Source: Candidatus Thiodiazotropha endoloripes (GTDB lineage Bacteria > Pseudomonadota > Gammaproteobacteria > Chromatiales > Chromatiaceae). Taken from it: DNA of 64,000 bases. The stretch lies in NCBI GenBank assembly GCA_001709035.1, contig LVKA01000023.1, positions 240,252 to 304,251 of the forward strand. The letters are read 5' to 3'. Under the pieces are notes generated by a model, which was not told where the DNA came from, did not search any database, and saw nothing but the letters and a program-made list of their open reading frames with translations. Within the stretch, counting starts at the first letter, position 1, and every line of letters begins with the position of its first letter. Both the position numbers and the translations under genes were made by a program. Below are positions 45,678 through 55,700 of this stretch, piece by piece.

Positions 45678-46637
45678 TTAACAGTTCAAACCATCCCACT
45701 CTTGTTTATAGCGGCTATCCAGTCGGGACAGCTGCTGATCCAGTTGCAGCAGGTTCTGTTTACCCGGGTAGGGTTGATTGTGCTGTTGGTACCACGCCTC
45801 CATCGCCTTTTTCAACCCTTCCCGCTGGTTGAAGATCGATCCGATGGCACCTTTCAGGCGGGTCAGCTGATCGCTCTGCAGATCGGCGATGGCGTAGCGC
45901 ACGCCGGTCTCAAAGATTCGGGTCCCGCCGCCTTCACGTGCTGTCTGCCAGAGTTGCTCGCTAGCGTGGATCTGTACGCCGGCAAGATAGTCGATACCAT
46001 AATCCTTGAAAATCTCCAGCCAGGGGGTGGTAGGTCCCATCAGCACCACCTGTGCCTCCCTCGACAGTTCCGCCAGACGGGGGAAGGTCTTATTGATCAA
46101 TGTGGTGGCACTGAGAAAGACCCACTCCGCATCCCTGAGAAGAAATTCTGCTGCCGGATCCGGCAGATCCTCTGAGGTCGGATTGCGCTCCAGAATGGTC
46201 AGTTCAAAGTCACCATCGAGCCGATGTTCGATACCTGGGTAACGCCCTATCACCACCACCTTTTTTCCCGTCAGCTGAGGTTTGAAATGCTCAAATACGG
46301 CAAGATTGGCGGAGCCTTTCGGGAATAGGGGGGTGGCGGATTCAGTCAGTGGGTTGTTGCTGTTGATCTCTGCGTTGAGTGCCGCCATACCAATGGCCGC
46401 TTCATGCTGATTCCAGGATTTAACCCAACCGGCCAGCTGTTTCAAGTTGCGACCAACCAGCGTGCCGGACCAGGGCAGGACTCTGGTCATGCTCCCGGGA
46501 CTCATCGCCAAACCGGTTGATGACTGGTCTCGCACCAGTGTCCAGGTAAGTCCTATCTGGACCTCTTCGACTCTGCCATCATCGGTAAGCTGATCGAGAA
46601 GCTGCTGATAGAGTGACCAGGGGTGATGAGCATTCAT
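45678..46637 (-). CDS. DUF364/DUF4213 Rossmann-like protein
   Basis: The ATG at 46637 has GGAG before it; the frame open to 46727 has no better start. The 319-residue protein has an N-terminal enolase-like DUF4213 part (HHPWSLYQQLLDQLTDDG, WTLVRD) and a Rossmann-like DUF364 part with KKVVVIGRYPGIEHRL and SATTLINKTFPRL. These families have been linked to heavy-metal chelation or handling, but the reaction is not established. It follows hypE on the same strand, about 290 bases away. Confidence 0.8.
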   Translation of the reverse strand: MNAHHPWSLYQQLLDQLTDDGRVEEVQIGLTWTLVRDQSSTGLAMSPGSMTRVLPWSGTLVGRNLKQLAGWVKSWNQHEAAIGMAALNAEINSNNPLTESATPLFPKGSANLAVFEHFKPQLTGKKVVVIGRYPGIEHRLDGDFELTILERNPTSEDLPDPAAEFLLRDAEWVFLSATTLINKTFPRLAELSREAQVVLMGPTTPWLEIFKDYGIDYLAGVQIHASEQLWQTAREGGGTRIFETGVRYAIADLQSDQLTRLKGAIGSIFNQREGLKKAMEAWYQQHNQPYPGKQNLLQLDQQLSRLDSRYKQEWDGLNC

Positions 46638-46841
46638 GGAGGCTCCTGTAATACAAACTCCGCTATTGAATAAACCGTTGCTGTAGCTCGCAGCAAAGCA
46701 GACGGCTGGTTGATTCATTGAATGCAAATATCAATCCAGTGCTAACCTGTTGAATCAGCAAGAGGATGCCATGAATATAATGTCGGCTTACCTACAAAGC
46801 CGACATCTGTGTCAGTCTGCTTGGGATCACGGTGATGTCCT

Positions 46842-46872
46842 AGGGCCTATTGGATTCGTGTTAACAGGCCCC
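46842..46872. repeat. 31-bp palindromic repeat, copy 2
   Basis: AGGGCCTATT ... TTAACAGGCCCC; shares TGTCCT upstream and GGATTCGTG in the loop with copy 3. It lies between hypE and the DUF364-like gene. Confidence 0.85.
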
Positions 46873-46927
46873 AGGCAGAGGATTCTTCAACAGCTCTAGC
46901 GTTCTCACAAGGAGATCTGTCAACAGC

Positions 46928-47941
46928 TCAGCAGATCCTGGGCAGTGGATCATCCTCAAGCTCGTCAAGAATGCGCGATCCACCAAGTTCGGTATGCAGT
47001 ACAACAAAGGGGTCGTTGCTTTCTGTCTCTCCAATGATTCGGGCCAGTTCTCCTCCGGGCAGCGCCTGCCAGCGCTGGAGTGCCTGATCGGCCTGATCGG
47101 CTGCGATGACAGCAACGACACGTCCTTCACAGGCCAGATAGAGTGGGTCGTAGCCCAACATATCGCAGACAGAGACGACTGGATCGCGTAATGGAATGGC
47201 CGATTGATCCAGATTGACCCGCAGGCCGGTGCCACGACAGAGCTCATGGGCCACTGTGGCCAAACCGCCACGAGTGGGATCACGCATGAAGCGAAGTCCC
47301 GGCAAGTCCAACAACGCTTGGGTGAAGGGTAAGACACTGGCCGCATCCGACATGAGATCGCCACGCAGACCAAACTGCTCTCGAGCCAGCATCACAGCGA
47401 TACCGTGATCGCCCACCGGTCCACTGACCAGCAATCGGTCTCCCGGCTGAATCTGTGACATGCTCAGATTGATCTCGGTTGCCTTGATACCGATGCCGGT
47501 AGTCGCCAGATAGACACCACCGCCTTCACCCCGTCTTACAACCTTGGTATCTCCCGCCACAACGGCCACATCGATGGCCTTTGCCGCCTGAGCGATGGAG
47601 ATGATGATTCGCTCCAGGGCAGCTACTTCAAAGCCCTCTTCAATGAATGCATTCAGACTCAGGTATTTCGGTATGGCGCCGGATACTGCCAGATCGTTGG
47701 TCGTACCATGCACCGCCAGCGAGCCGATGTTACCACCAGGAAATTCGAGTGGCTGTACGATGAAGCCATCGGTGGTGAAGAGCAGTTCACCATGACGTTC
47801 AAGGGGCAGGGTGACCGCATCAGCCTGAACATCCAGGGTTGGATTTTTCAGGTGTTTGGCAAACAGCAGTTCGATCAGTTCGCGCATCAGTCGGCCACCA
47901 TTACCATGGGCCAGAGAGATGTGTCTATCAGGTAGGTTCAT
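46928..47941 (-). CDS. hypE: hydrogenase maturation protein HypE
   Basis: The 337-residue protein is a PurM-like ATPase with SLAHGNGG, an ATP-binding VVAGDTKVV and the family C-terminus PRIC. The last cysteine receives a carbamoyl group and is dehydrated to cyanide for the NiFe hydrogenase active site. The other hyp genes are not in this window, so hypE stands alone or ends an operon whose rest lies elsewhere. Its presence predicts a NiFe hydrogenase. Confidence 0.95.
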   Translation of the reverse strand: MNLPDRHISLAHGNGGRLMRELIELLFAKHLKNPTLDVQADAVTLPLERHGELLFTTDGFIVQPLEFPGGNIGSLAVHGTTNDLAVSGAIPKYLSLNAFIEEGFEVAALERIIISIAQAAKAIDVAVVAGDTKVVRRGEGGGVYLATTGIGIKATEINLSMSQIQPGDRLLVSGPVGDHGIAVMLAREQFGLRGDLMSDAASVLPFTQALLDLPGLRFMRDPTRGGLATVAHELCRGTGLRVNLDQSAIPLRDPVVSVCDMLGYDPLYLACEGRVVAVIAADQADQALQRWQALPGGELARIIGETESNDPFVVLHTELGGSRILDELEDDPLPRIC

Positions 47942-48038
47942 AGGGTCAGCCCAGAAAGCAGCGTGTCAGATATAGGTCCGGGGACGGGAATAGGGTGGGA
48001 ACCTTAAATTGTTTTTTGGATTTGAGCAAAGTGTGGTG

Positions 48039-48064
48039 AAAAAAACCCCGCCACAATGGCGGGG
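48039..48064 (-). terminator. rho-independent terminator of the sulfur globule gene
   Basis: On the minus strand, CCCCGCCA and TGGCGGGG form an eight-base stem around a three-base loop, followed by a run of seven T. It is 25 bases after the stop. Confidence 0.92.
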
Positions 48065-48088
48065 TAAGTAAAAAATTAATCGATTGTA

Positions 48089-48400
48089 TTATTCGGCTGG
48101 CGCTGCGGGAGCCGCCGGTGCAGCAGGTGCAGCGTAGGGATAGCCATAACCATAGCCTGGATAGCCATAGCCAGGATAGCCGTAACCATAGCCGGGATAG
48201 CCATAGCCGTAGCCAGGATAGCCATAGCCATAGCCGGGATAACCGTACCCATAGCCAGGATATCCCCAAGGACCCGGGCCATACCAATCATCATCATCAA
48301 ACCAATCAAAAGGTCCCCAGAAAGCCTGGGAAGGCAGTGTGATAAGCAGCGCAGAACCGGCAGCAGCTGCAATCAAAGCGGTTTTTAAGGTTTTTTTCAT
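48089..48400 (-). CDS. sulfur globule protein-like Gly/Tyr/Pro repeat protein
   Basis: The 103-residue protein has a signal peptide cut after SQA, an aromatic and acidic start (FWGPFDWFDDDDWYGPG), a run of GYGYPGY repeats and an Ala/Pro tail. This composition fits the small envelope proteins (such as CV1 and CV2 of Allochromatium) that coat sulfur globules. AAGGAG is well placed before the ATG. A strong terminator ends the single-gene unit. Similar periplasmic repeat proteins exist in other bacteria, so the assignment rests on composition plus the tusA/dsrE2 context. Confidence 0.7.
   Translation of the reverse strand: MKKTLKTALIAAAAGSALLITLPSQAFWGPFDWFDDDDWYGPGPWGYPGYGYGYPGYGYGYPGYGYGYPGYGYGYPGYGYPGYGYGYPYAAPAAPAAPAAPAE
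48131..48266 (-). repeat. short tandem repeats in the sulfur globule gene
   Basis: Near-identical 18-21 base units (AGCCATAGCCGGGAT-type on the plus strand) encode GYGYPG or GYPGY. Copy number is prone to change and to assembly error. Confidence 0.75.
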
Positions 48401-48595
48401 GGCGATTCTCTCCTTCGTTACTCATCTGTTATGTTTGGGAAGAACGGGCCGTCGACTCCCAACATGTCTTTTTCGTTGGTTGAAATGGTTCAATACCTAT
48501 CGGGTAGCTCCTTGAACCTGATTATTACTATATGCCAGAAGGAGAAAAATTGGTTGATCTAAATCATAAAATTACCGACTATTAATATAACGCTT

Positions 48596-49711
48596 TTACA
48601 GTAGTACCTTCAGTTGTTTGAAGGCTGCCGTGATCTGTTCCTGGGTATTATAAAAATGGGGTGAAAAGCGGATCCCGCCACCACGGTAGGCGCACATCAC
48701 TCCCTGCTCCATAAGTGATTGATAAAGTAACTGATTGTCCTGATCAGGCACGATAAAAGTAACAATTCCACCACGCTGATCTGAAGCTCTGGGAGTGATC
48801 AGCTGATAGTGGTTGGCATCCACCTGATCGATGGTGAAATCGGTCAGTTTCTGAATGGCAGTGGCGACCTCGTCCAATCCTTGGTTGAGCAGCAGTGAGA
48901 GACTGTTGTGCAGGGCATGCACACCCAGCATATTCGGGCTGCCACATTCGAATCGACGGGCTGATTCGGCAGCTTGCCACTCTGTCTGATCAAAATCCCC
49001 CACCTCCTCGACCATGTGCCAGCCGTACTCGTTCAGTTTGAGCTGCTCTCTGAGTGCTGGTCGGCAGTAGAAAAGCGCCAGCCCCTCAGGGCCGAGCATC
49101 CACTTATGTCCATCGGCCACCACCACATCGGCCTGACAGCTTTGTACATCGAACGGCATGGCCCCGAGACTCTGAATTGCATCGACGACAAAGACAATAT
49201 CCCTGGCCTGACAATAGTCACCCAAGGGTTCCAACTGCATGCGCCTGCCGCTCGCATATTGAATGGAGCTGACAGAGAGCAGTTTGGTGCGACTGTCACA
49301 GAGGGCGAGCAGATCTTTTTCAGGCTGTTCACTCCCGGCCAGATCGAGTAAGCGGACTTCCACACCCTGGTTCTGCAGGGATTGCCAGACAATCCGATTG
49401 GACGGGAACTCCTGAGCAATGGAGACGATATTGTCACCAGCCTGCCATGTCAGGCCATAGGCAACAAAAGAGAGTCCCTCGGAGGTGCTCTTCAACAGAG
49501 CAATATCCTCTGCGTTTGGTGCATTGATGAGTTGTGCCATCAGCTGGCGCAGGGAGCTCTCTTTGACCAGCCAGTGGGGATAATTTTGTGAACCCTGGAG
49601 GCCATTTTCCCGGGCAAACGCCTGCACAGCGGCAACCGTCGACTGGGGCCAGGGGGCCACCGCCGCATGGTTTAGGTAGATAAGGGCCGGATCTAATGCA
49701 AACTCTGCCAT
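48596..49711 (-). CDS. class V aminotransferase (cysteine desulfurase-like)
   Basis: The ATG at 49711 has GGGG at a usable distance; the GTG at 49717 is less likely. The 371-residue protein has the pyridoxal-phosphate lysine in DGHKWMLGPEG, the Asp-Gln pair in VDAIQSLG and a His in the SVSSIQYASG strand region. It is close to the isopenicillin-N-epimerase-like or cysteine-desulfurase-like branch. Whether it mobilises sulfur is not shown; no scaffold gene is beside it. Confidence 0.88.
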   Translation of the reverse strand: MAEFALDPALIYLNHAAVAPWPQSTVAAVQAFARENGLQGSQNYPHWLVKESSLRQLMAQLINAPNAEDIALLKSTSEGLSFVAYGLTWQAGDNIVSIAQEFPSNRIVWQSLQNQGVEVRLLDLAGSEQPEKDLLALCDSRTKLLSVSSIQYASGRRMQLEPLGDYCQARDIVFVVDAIQSLGAMPFDVQSCQADVVVADGHKWMLGPEGLALFYCRPALREQLKLNEYGWHMVEEVGDFDQTEWQAAESARRFECGSPNMLGVHALHNSLSLLLNQGLDEVATAIQKLTDFTIDQVDANHYQLITPRASDQRGGIVTFIVPDQDNQLLYQSLMEQGVMCAYRGGGIRFSPHFYNTQEQITAAFKQLKVLL

Positions 49712-50157
49712 GTTCACCCCTGAGTCGGTATTGGGTATTTGGCTGAGTAGGCCGTCAAATGCCTACCTCTTGCCTATGGAGTCAATTTTCGATTATGACC
49801 TGAAACGGTTTGGGAATGGAGCTAAAAACCTGAATTGTATGGCCATTGATCAGAGCCATTTTTATAAGGCTGGATATGTCTTGAAAAGTGAAAAATAGTA
49901 ATAAATATAATAAAAACAATAAAATAATATGGAAAATTAAAGTAACTTGTCTGATATGAAATAATAAAAATATTTGAACTTGTGCATAATTTACTAGTTT
50001 AAAACTTTAGAACTTATTAATATTGCCGATATCTAAGGATAGAAAGGGACTTTATAGGTTTTTCCGGTTTTGGTGTCGATTGAGGATTGTCAGTGCCAAA
50101 ACCATATTTAAACGACATTATGTATTTGTGACTAATACGCGAGTAGTGAGGTGTACT
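49712..50157. other. intergenic region with a strongly A/T-rich tract
   Basis: About 100 bases from 49890 to 50010 are almost only A and T, unlike the surroundings. No gene or hairpin is convincing; a plus-strand frame at 49710-49898 has no ribosome site. Confidence 0.4.
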
Positions 50158-50388
50158 ATGTCATTTCTCAATTGTAAGCTCTTGCGCCGCTTTGTCTCTT
50201 TGGCTGGCGTTCTCCTGATCGGCGGTATGTTACTCGAAGTGATGGCTCATCTGTTGATGAGTGACGTCAATCTGCTGCTCATTCAACCACTCGCACTGGG
50301 TATGGTATTGATCAGTCCTGTGATCATGCTGATGGCCGTTGTGATCGCGCTGATCCCCGGGGTCAGACTGAACGACTGCATTCACTAG
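50158..50388 (+). CDS. small two-helix membrane protein, unknown
   Basis: The ATG at 50158 follows GAGG 12 bases upstream; upstream extension to 50023 is basic and not membrane-like. The 76-residue protein has two hydrophobic helices (FVSLAGVLLIGGMLLEV and LALGMVLISPVIMLMAVVIALI). No family is recognised. Confidence 0.5.
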   Translation: MSFLNCKLLRRFVSLAGVLLIGGMLLEVMAHLLMSDVNLLLIQPLALGMVLISPVIMLMAVVIALIPGVRLNDCIH

Positions 50389-50717
50389 TAGAACCTGAAA
50401 GACAACAACACATAGAAGACTCTTTTAGGTTCGGAAGGGAAGCCAATCATCCTATCTGGCTGACAGGGTATCCTTTGGCCACCATTTCCCTCCCAGCATA
50501 AAATACCCCCTTCAAAAGATACGACATTAGGGTTGTAGGCTATCTTGTGCGCTGAAAGCCAATGCTGCGATCTGACATCGATTGTCCTAGGGCCTGTTGG
50601 ATTCGTGAGAACAGGCCCTAACCGGGGTGTTTAAAAGATTTACATTTAACAGGGAAATGGCATGGCAGGCTCTGATCTATAATCTGATTTTTCAATGAAT
50701 AAGAATAGGGGAGTTCT
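50389..50717. other. intergenic region with palindromic repeat copy 3
   Basis: Holds the third 31-bp palindrome (50589-50619) and the promoter for the Lys-rich protein gene, but no convincing boxes or genes. Confidence 0.4.
50589..50619. repeat. 31-bp palindromic repeat, copy 3
   Basis: AGGGCCTGTT and AACAGGCCCT are a perfect ten-base inverted pair around GGATTCGTGAG. The other copies have one unpaired position. Confidence 0.85.
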
Positions 50718-51134
50718 ATGTCCATTTCGTTCAGAGGTGTGTTTCTATCTGCCGTGATTGCCTGCCTGATACTGTTTCATCCAACCGCATCAGCCGCCAA
50801 GGCCTGCAAAGGAATGAGCAAGTCAGCCTGCTCAAGCAACGCAAACTGCAGTTGGGTGAAGAGTTACACCACCAAGACCGGTGCCAAGGTCAATGCTTAC
50901 TGTCGAACCAAATCCGGCAAGAAGAGCAGCAGCAAGAGCACAACCAGCAAACAGAAGACGAGCAAAGACTCGGCTAAGAGTGTCAACAAGGATAAAAAGA
51001 AGAAGAGCAATAGCGATAAGAGCAAACAGTCTAAAAACAAGGCTAAAGTAACAGATAAAAAGAAAAAAGAGAGCAGCAAAGAGAAAAAGAAGAAGAAAGA
51101 GAAAAAGAAAAAGAAAAAGAGCAATAAGAGCTGA
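50718..51134 (+). CDS. secreted protein with Cys motif and extreme Lys-rich tail
   Basis: The 138-residue protein has a signal peptide (to about residue 26), then a short four-Cys module CKGMSKSACSSNANCSWVK with a later AYC, then a tail of about 80 residues made almost only of Lys, Ser and some Asp, Glu, Asn. Similar small CSW-type modules with basic tails occur in various bacteria and phages. A secreted basic tail may bind DNA, lipopolysaccharide or polysaccharide. AGG-type ribosome site is present (GGGGAG). Confidence 0.75.
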   Translation: MSISFRGVFLSAVIACLILFHPTASAAKACKGMSKSACSSNANCSWVKSYTTKTGAKVNAYCRTKSGKKSSSKSTTSKQKTSKDSAKSVNKDKKKKSNSDKSKQSKNKAKVTDKKKKESSKEKKKKKEKKKKKKSNKS

Positions 51135-51712
51135 TTTGTAGAAATCTGGACTTGATCTGGCAAGTAGGGAAATTGAAAGCCGGATTATCTGATAGTGGAG
51201 AAAGAGGAGACCTATGATCGGCAGCCACAGAACAGAGCAAATGCAAACGTGGTCGTAATGGCAGGAATCGGCCAATCATTGACATCACAGTCGAGGTTGC
51301 TGGGGTGTCATGGTGAAATCGGCTCAATCCCGCTGCATGACCTGGTTACTCATCCCGAGCCCGACCAAGTTTTAATCGAATCCTGGATTGGTGAGCCGTA
51401 TCCGATCTCATTGCGATCACCACAATGTCGTTATGGCACCGATTTTATTGCAGCCTGAGCTGCCCGTTGGCAGTTATCGGCAAGCCAGGGATGCTGTTGG
51501 TTTTGAACGAGTAACCTGTTGCCGTTTAGGACGCTGTTCGCTGCTTTTTCCGGAAATTCTTGGGAGCCTGAAAAGGAGCCTCGGAGAAACGGATAACTCT
51601 TAATATATCTCCCCTAGTGCCGATAAAAACAACAGTGCCGGTACCGGATTCGGCTGTCGTGTTGTTTAAACCTGATCGGCTACCATCGGTTCCTTGAAAG
51701 GAGGAAATACAG
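51135..51712. other. 578-base region without a supported gene
   Basis: Two short frames (51195-51458 and 51388-51603) overlap in different registers and lack ribosome sites and protein-like composition. AAAGGAGG at 51699 serves the next gene. Confidence 0.45.
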
Positions 51713-52753
51713 ATGAGTTATTTGCTGGTTAGTCGCAGGTGGCGCTGGATTGTGGCTCTCTTGATGTATTCGGTAATGAGTGGCTCACAGGCTGTGGATG
51801 TGTTGCTGATAAGCAGTTACCACAAGACTGACGCCTGTGGTCAGCCCCAGTATGAGGCGGCCCTCGATGCGCTGGAGCAGGGTGGTTTGTCCGGGTTGAC
51901 GACAAAGGCTTACTACCTCGATGCCCGTATTCGGTCACGCGAAGCGATGTTGCAGACTGTTGGGCAGATCAAACAGGAGATGCGTGGGGATCGACCAAAA
52001 CTCGTGTTTACCTTCGATGATACGGCATTCGCCCTGCTTTATGAGGAGGTGCTTGCCCAACCTGAAACAAAAATGGTTTTCTCCGGACTGAACCGTGACC
52101 TCAGTTACTATGACAGCCGAGCGGACTTCATCGAGGATCGAACTCCCGTCGCCAACATCACCGGTATCTTCGAATACCTTTTCATGCGAGAACAGTTTTC
52201 GATACTGGAGGCGATACTTAACCGACCAGTGAAACGGGTGGCCATACTTTACTCCACTGATACGGTGGGCCAGATCCTCAAAGATCAGATCCTCGACGAA
52301 CTCAAGGGCACGCCCTATGCTCAGCGCATTGTCTTGTTCCCTGCCGAGGATGTCCCGGCCATGCAGCAAAAAGCCCGTGAAATTAACGATGATCCGGATA
52401 TCGATGCGTACATCCCGGTCACTATGTCGGTGCCGGACCCTGCTGATGGAAAGCGCAAGACCATGGATCAGCTGGCGCCGCTGCTGACAAAGAGCATTCG
52501 CAAGATTGATCTCACCTTGAACTCATCCTTCACCGAATATGGTTTTTTTGGCGGGGTCAGCATCGATTTCTATCAGATGGGCTTTCAGACCGGCTACCTG
52601 GCAACCAGGCTGCTCAAAGGAGGCGCAATCGAGGGGGCTCTGGTTGAAAATGCCAGGCGATCGATCATTGCCATCAATCGTCATCGCATGGGAGAGTTAG
52701 GTATCAGCCTCAGCCCCGATTTACGCAGCATAGTCGACAAGTGGGTCGATTGA
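51713..52753 (+). CDS. ABC-type periplasmic substrate-binding protein
   Basis: The 346-residue protein has a signal peptide (to about residue 27) and a two-lobed periplasmic fold of the ABC_sub_bind type: VLLISSYHKTDACGQPQYEA, LVFTFDDTAFAL, VAILYSTDTVGQILKDQI. The ribosome site AAAGGAGG is strong. No permease or ATPase follows; instead, 26 bases on, comes the large GGDEF-EAL protein, so this is probably the sensory binding protein for that receptor. The ligand is unknown. Confidence 0.85.
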   Translation: MSYLLVSRRWRWIVALLMYSVMSGSQAVDVLLISSYHKTDACGQPQYEAALDALEQGGLSGLTTKAYYLDARIRSREAMLQTVGQIKQEMRGDRPKLVFTFDDTAFALLYEEVLAQPETKMVFSGLNRDLSYYDSRADFIEDRTPVANITGIFEYLFMREQFSILEAILNRPVKRVAILYSTDTVGQILKDQILDELKGTPYAQRIVLFPAEDVPAMQQKAREINDDPDIDAYIPVTMSVPDPADGKRKTMDQLAPLLTKSIRKIDLTLNSSFTEYGFFGGVSIDFYQMGFQTGYLATRLLKGGAIEGALVENARRSIIAINRHRMGELGISLSPDLRSIVDKWVD

Positions 52754-52779
52754 GCCGATGAATCCTTCGCTGCTACACG

Positions 52780-55700
52780 ATGGGTGATTCAGAACTACTT
52801 TCATTGATACCTGATTTGGTCAGACTGGGCCTGATTAGCGGACTTCTGCTGTTGGGCCTAAGTGCGGCAAGTTCGCACCGTTTCCGTCGCCAAGGCTCCC
52901 TGGATGCACGGCAGGATACCACTTTCTCAATTATTTTCGCTGTGGCCTGGGCCCTTGTCGGCATGGGGCCGAAGTTACCTGCCATTACCGTCCTCCCCGT
53001 TAGTTTGGCTGATTTCGGACTGGCTCTCTCCATTGTATCGCTTGTACTACTGGGATGGGGAAAGCAAGGTCGAAGGTGGATCTGGCTCTACCATCTGGCA
53101 CTTGTCGTCACCGCCTTACTAGCACTGTTCACAGGTGATCGTTACACGGATGTGCTAACTCCGTTCGTGGCCGTACTGGCCTTGTGGCACGGTTGGAATG
53201 CCACAGGTTTGCAGCGAAGGTTGGCATTAGGAGCCGGTACCCTGTTCCTGTTTTTGACTGCGGTGTATTGGGGAGGTTCGGCCTGGATGGCCAACATGAC
53301 GGCGACCTTCATCATCGCCTGGATGGTGTATTCAATTTGGGCTGATGCCGGTTTGCCACTTCAGCAACGCCGCTTGCTGCTTATCGCGCTGGTGACTTCA
53401 CCAATGCTTTTGATGCTGGCTGGACAATATGTTGAGAAGGAGGAAGATGAGTTTCGTCATAGCCTGTTAGAGGAGGCTTATGCGCGGTTGGATCTCGCCC
53501 GGCACCGGATGGGGGTTCTTGAAAGGTATGGCCTCGATATGTTGAAGATTGGTGCATCGGATCCGATCACGCTACGTGCGTTGGCTGGCGTGCCAGGCCA
53601 ACATAACCTGCAGTTCCGAGTGCTCAACCGCAAGATGGGTGCCGATACCAGCTTGTTGTTGGATACTGGTGGGCAGGTGATCGTCTGCTCTGATCCGGCG
53701 ATTGTCGGAAAGAATTTTGCCTGGCGGCCCTTCTTCAAGGCAGCCATGGCCGGTGACACCTCAGGCTACATGGCACGTGGCGCCGTAACCGGCCTCCCGA
53801 GGGTCTTCTTCGCGCGACCGGTGGTTGATGAATCGGCGACGACCAGGGCCGTGATGGTCGCCGGTTTCGATCTGGATACTTTGCTGGGTGATAACGTCCG
53901 TATGGATAATGTGATCCTGAATCGGCAGGGCGTGATTTTATACGGTCCACCTCCTTTCGATCGAGGGGCATTGTTCCCGATCGGGGCTGAGGTGGAGTCC
54001 CTGGTGCATGAGCGTCTGTTCAATGAGCAGGACCTGCTGCCTCTGGGATTCCAACGTATCGCAAACGACTGGGTGCGTGACAGTTCTGGCCGCCTTTGGC
54101 TGTGGGTATCGAGCCCCCTCCCGGGTGGCGACTGGGAATTGAGTAAGTTACTGTCGATCGAGCCACTGCTCGAGCATCGGGCTCGGCAACTATCTCAAGT
54201 TTCACTGTTTATCGCCATACTCGTATTGCTGGCCGTGCACTACCTGCAAAGTCGCACCTTTGTTAGCGCCCTGCTGGGGGAGGTCGATAAGCGCCGACAG
54301 GCCGAGGGGACTCTTCAGCAGGTCATTGACACGGTACCGATCCGAGTGTTCTGGAAGGACCGGGAGTGCCGCTATTTGGGATGCAATCCGCCGTTTGCCC
54401 GGGATGCCGGTAAAGCGTCGCCGGATGAGATGATCGGTCAGGATGATTTCACCATGGGATGGACAGAGCAGGCCGAACTCTACCGGGCGGACGACAGGCA
54501 GGTTATGGAGTCGGGGCAGCCGCGACTTGACTATGAAGAACCCCAGAGTACTCCGGATCACCGCCTAATCTGGCTACGAACCTCCAAGGTGCCGCTACGC
54601 GATGCGTCAGGGGAAGTGTACGGTGTACTAGGCATCTATGACGATATCACAGCGCAGAAACAGATCGAGGCGCAACTGAAGGATGCGGCCAGCGTGTTCG
54701 AACACGCCACCGAGGGCATCATCATCGCCAGTCCTGAAGGCGATATCCTTGACGTTAATGCCGCCTTTACCCGCATCACCGGTTATCGTCGCGATGAAGT
54801 GCTGGGTCAGAAACCAAGCATACTTAAGTCGGGAAAGCATGACCCTGAGTTCTATGAAGATCTGTGGCGCTCACTACAGGAGCAAGGCAGTTGGACCGGC
54901 GAGATATGGAACCGCCGCAAGAATGGTGAGATATACCCAGAATCATTGACCATCAGTTCGGTACGTTCGTCTGATGGCCAAGTGCAGCGTTATGTGGCAC
55001 TGTTCTCTGATATCAGAGCGCAGAAGGAGCACCAGAGCCAGTTGGAGCACGTTGCGCATTATGATGCCCTGACCGGATTGCCCAATCGCGTGCTACTGGG
55101 TGACCGCCTACGCCAGACTATGTTGCAAGCATCACGGCGCGATACGCAGCTCGCCCTGGTCTATCTTGACCTGGATGGCTTCAAGGAGGTCAATGACGAT
55201 TACGGTCACGATGTCGGTGACCGTCTGCTGGTGATTCTTGCGGATCGCATGAAAAACGCTGTACGTGAGGTCGATACCCTGGCTCGACTGGGGGGTGATG
55301 AATTCGTCGCGTTGCTAGCAGATCTGCCGGATGCCGACACCAGTCTACCCTGGTTGCAAAGGTTGCTGCACGCCATTGCCGAACCGGTGCATGATGAAGT
55401 CGGATTGCTACAAGTTTCGGCCAGCCTGGGGGTTAGTTTCTACCCCCAGGCGGAACCCATCGACGCCGATCAATTGCTGCGCCAGGCAGACCAGGCGATG
55501 TACCAGGCGAAACTCGCCGGCAAGAACCGCTACCACCTGTTCGATGCGGTGCAGGACAGGGATCTGCGTGGTCAGCATGAAAGCGTGGAACGCATCAGGG
55601 CAGCCCTTACAAAGCACGAATTTGTATTGCATTACCAGCCCAAGGTCGATATGCGCCAGGGACGTGTGATTGGCGTCGAGGCACTGATACGTTGGCAAAA

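Noticed and set aside
48131..48266. Possible CRISPR array
   Set aside because: The repeats are 18-21 bases with no spacers and encode a regular GYGYPG protein pattern.
48118..48342. Ser/His/Asp-rich frame and minus-strand Trp/Leu frames over the sulfur globule gene
   Set aside because: Out-of-frame translations of the same short tandem repeats.
50832..51327. Phe/Leu-rich minus-strand frames opposite the Lys-rich protein
   Set aside because: AAG and AAA codons read backwards give Leu and Phe; no ribosome site.
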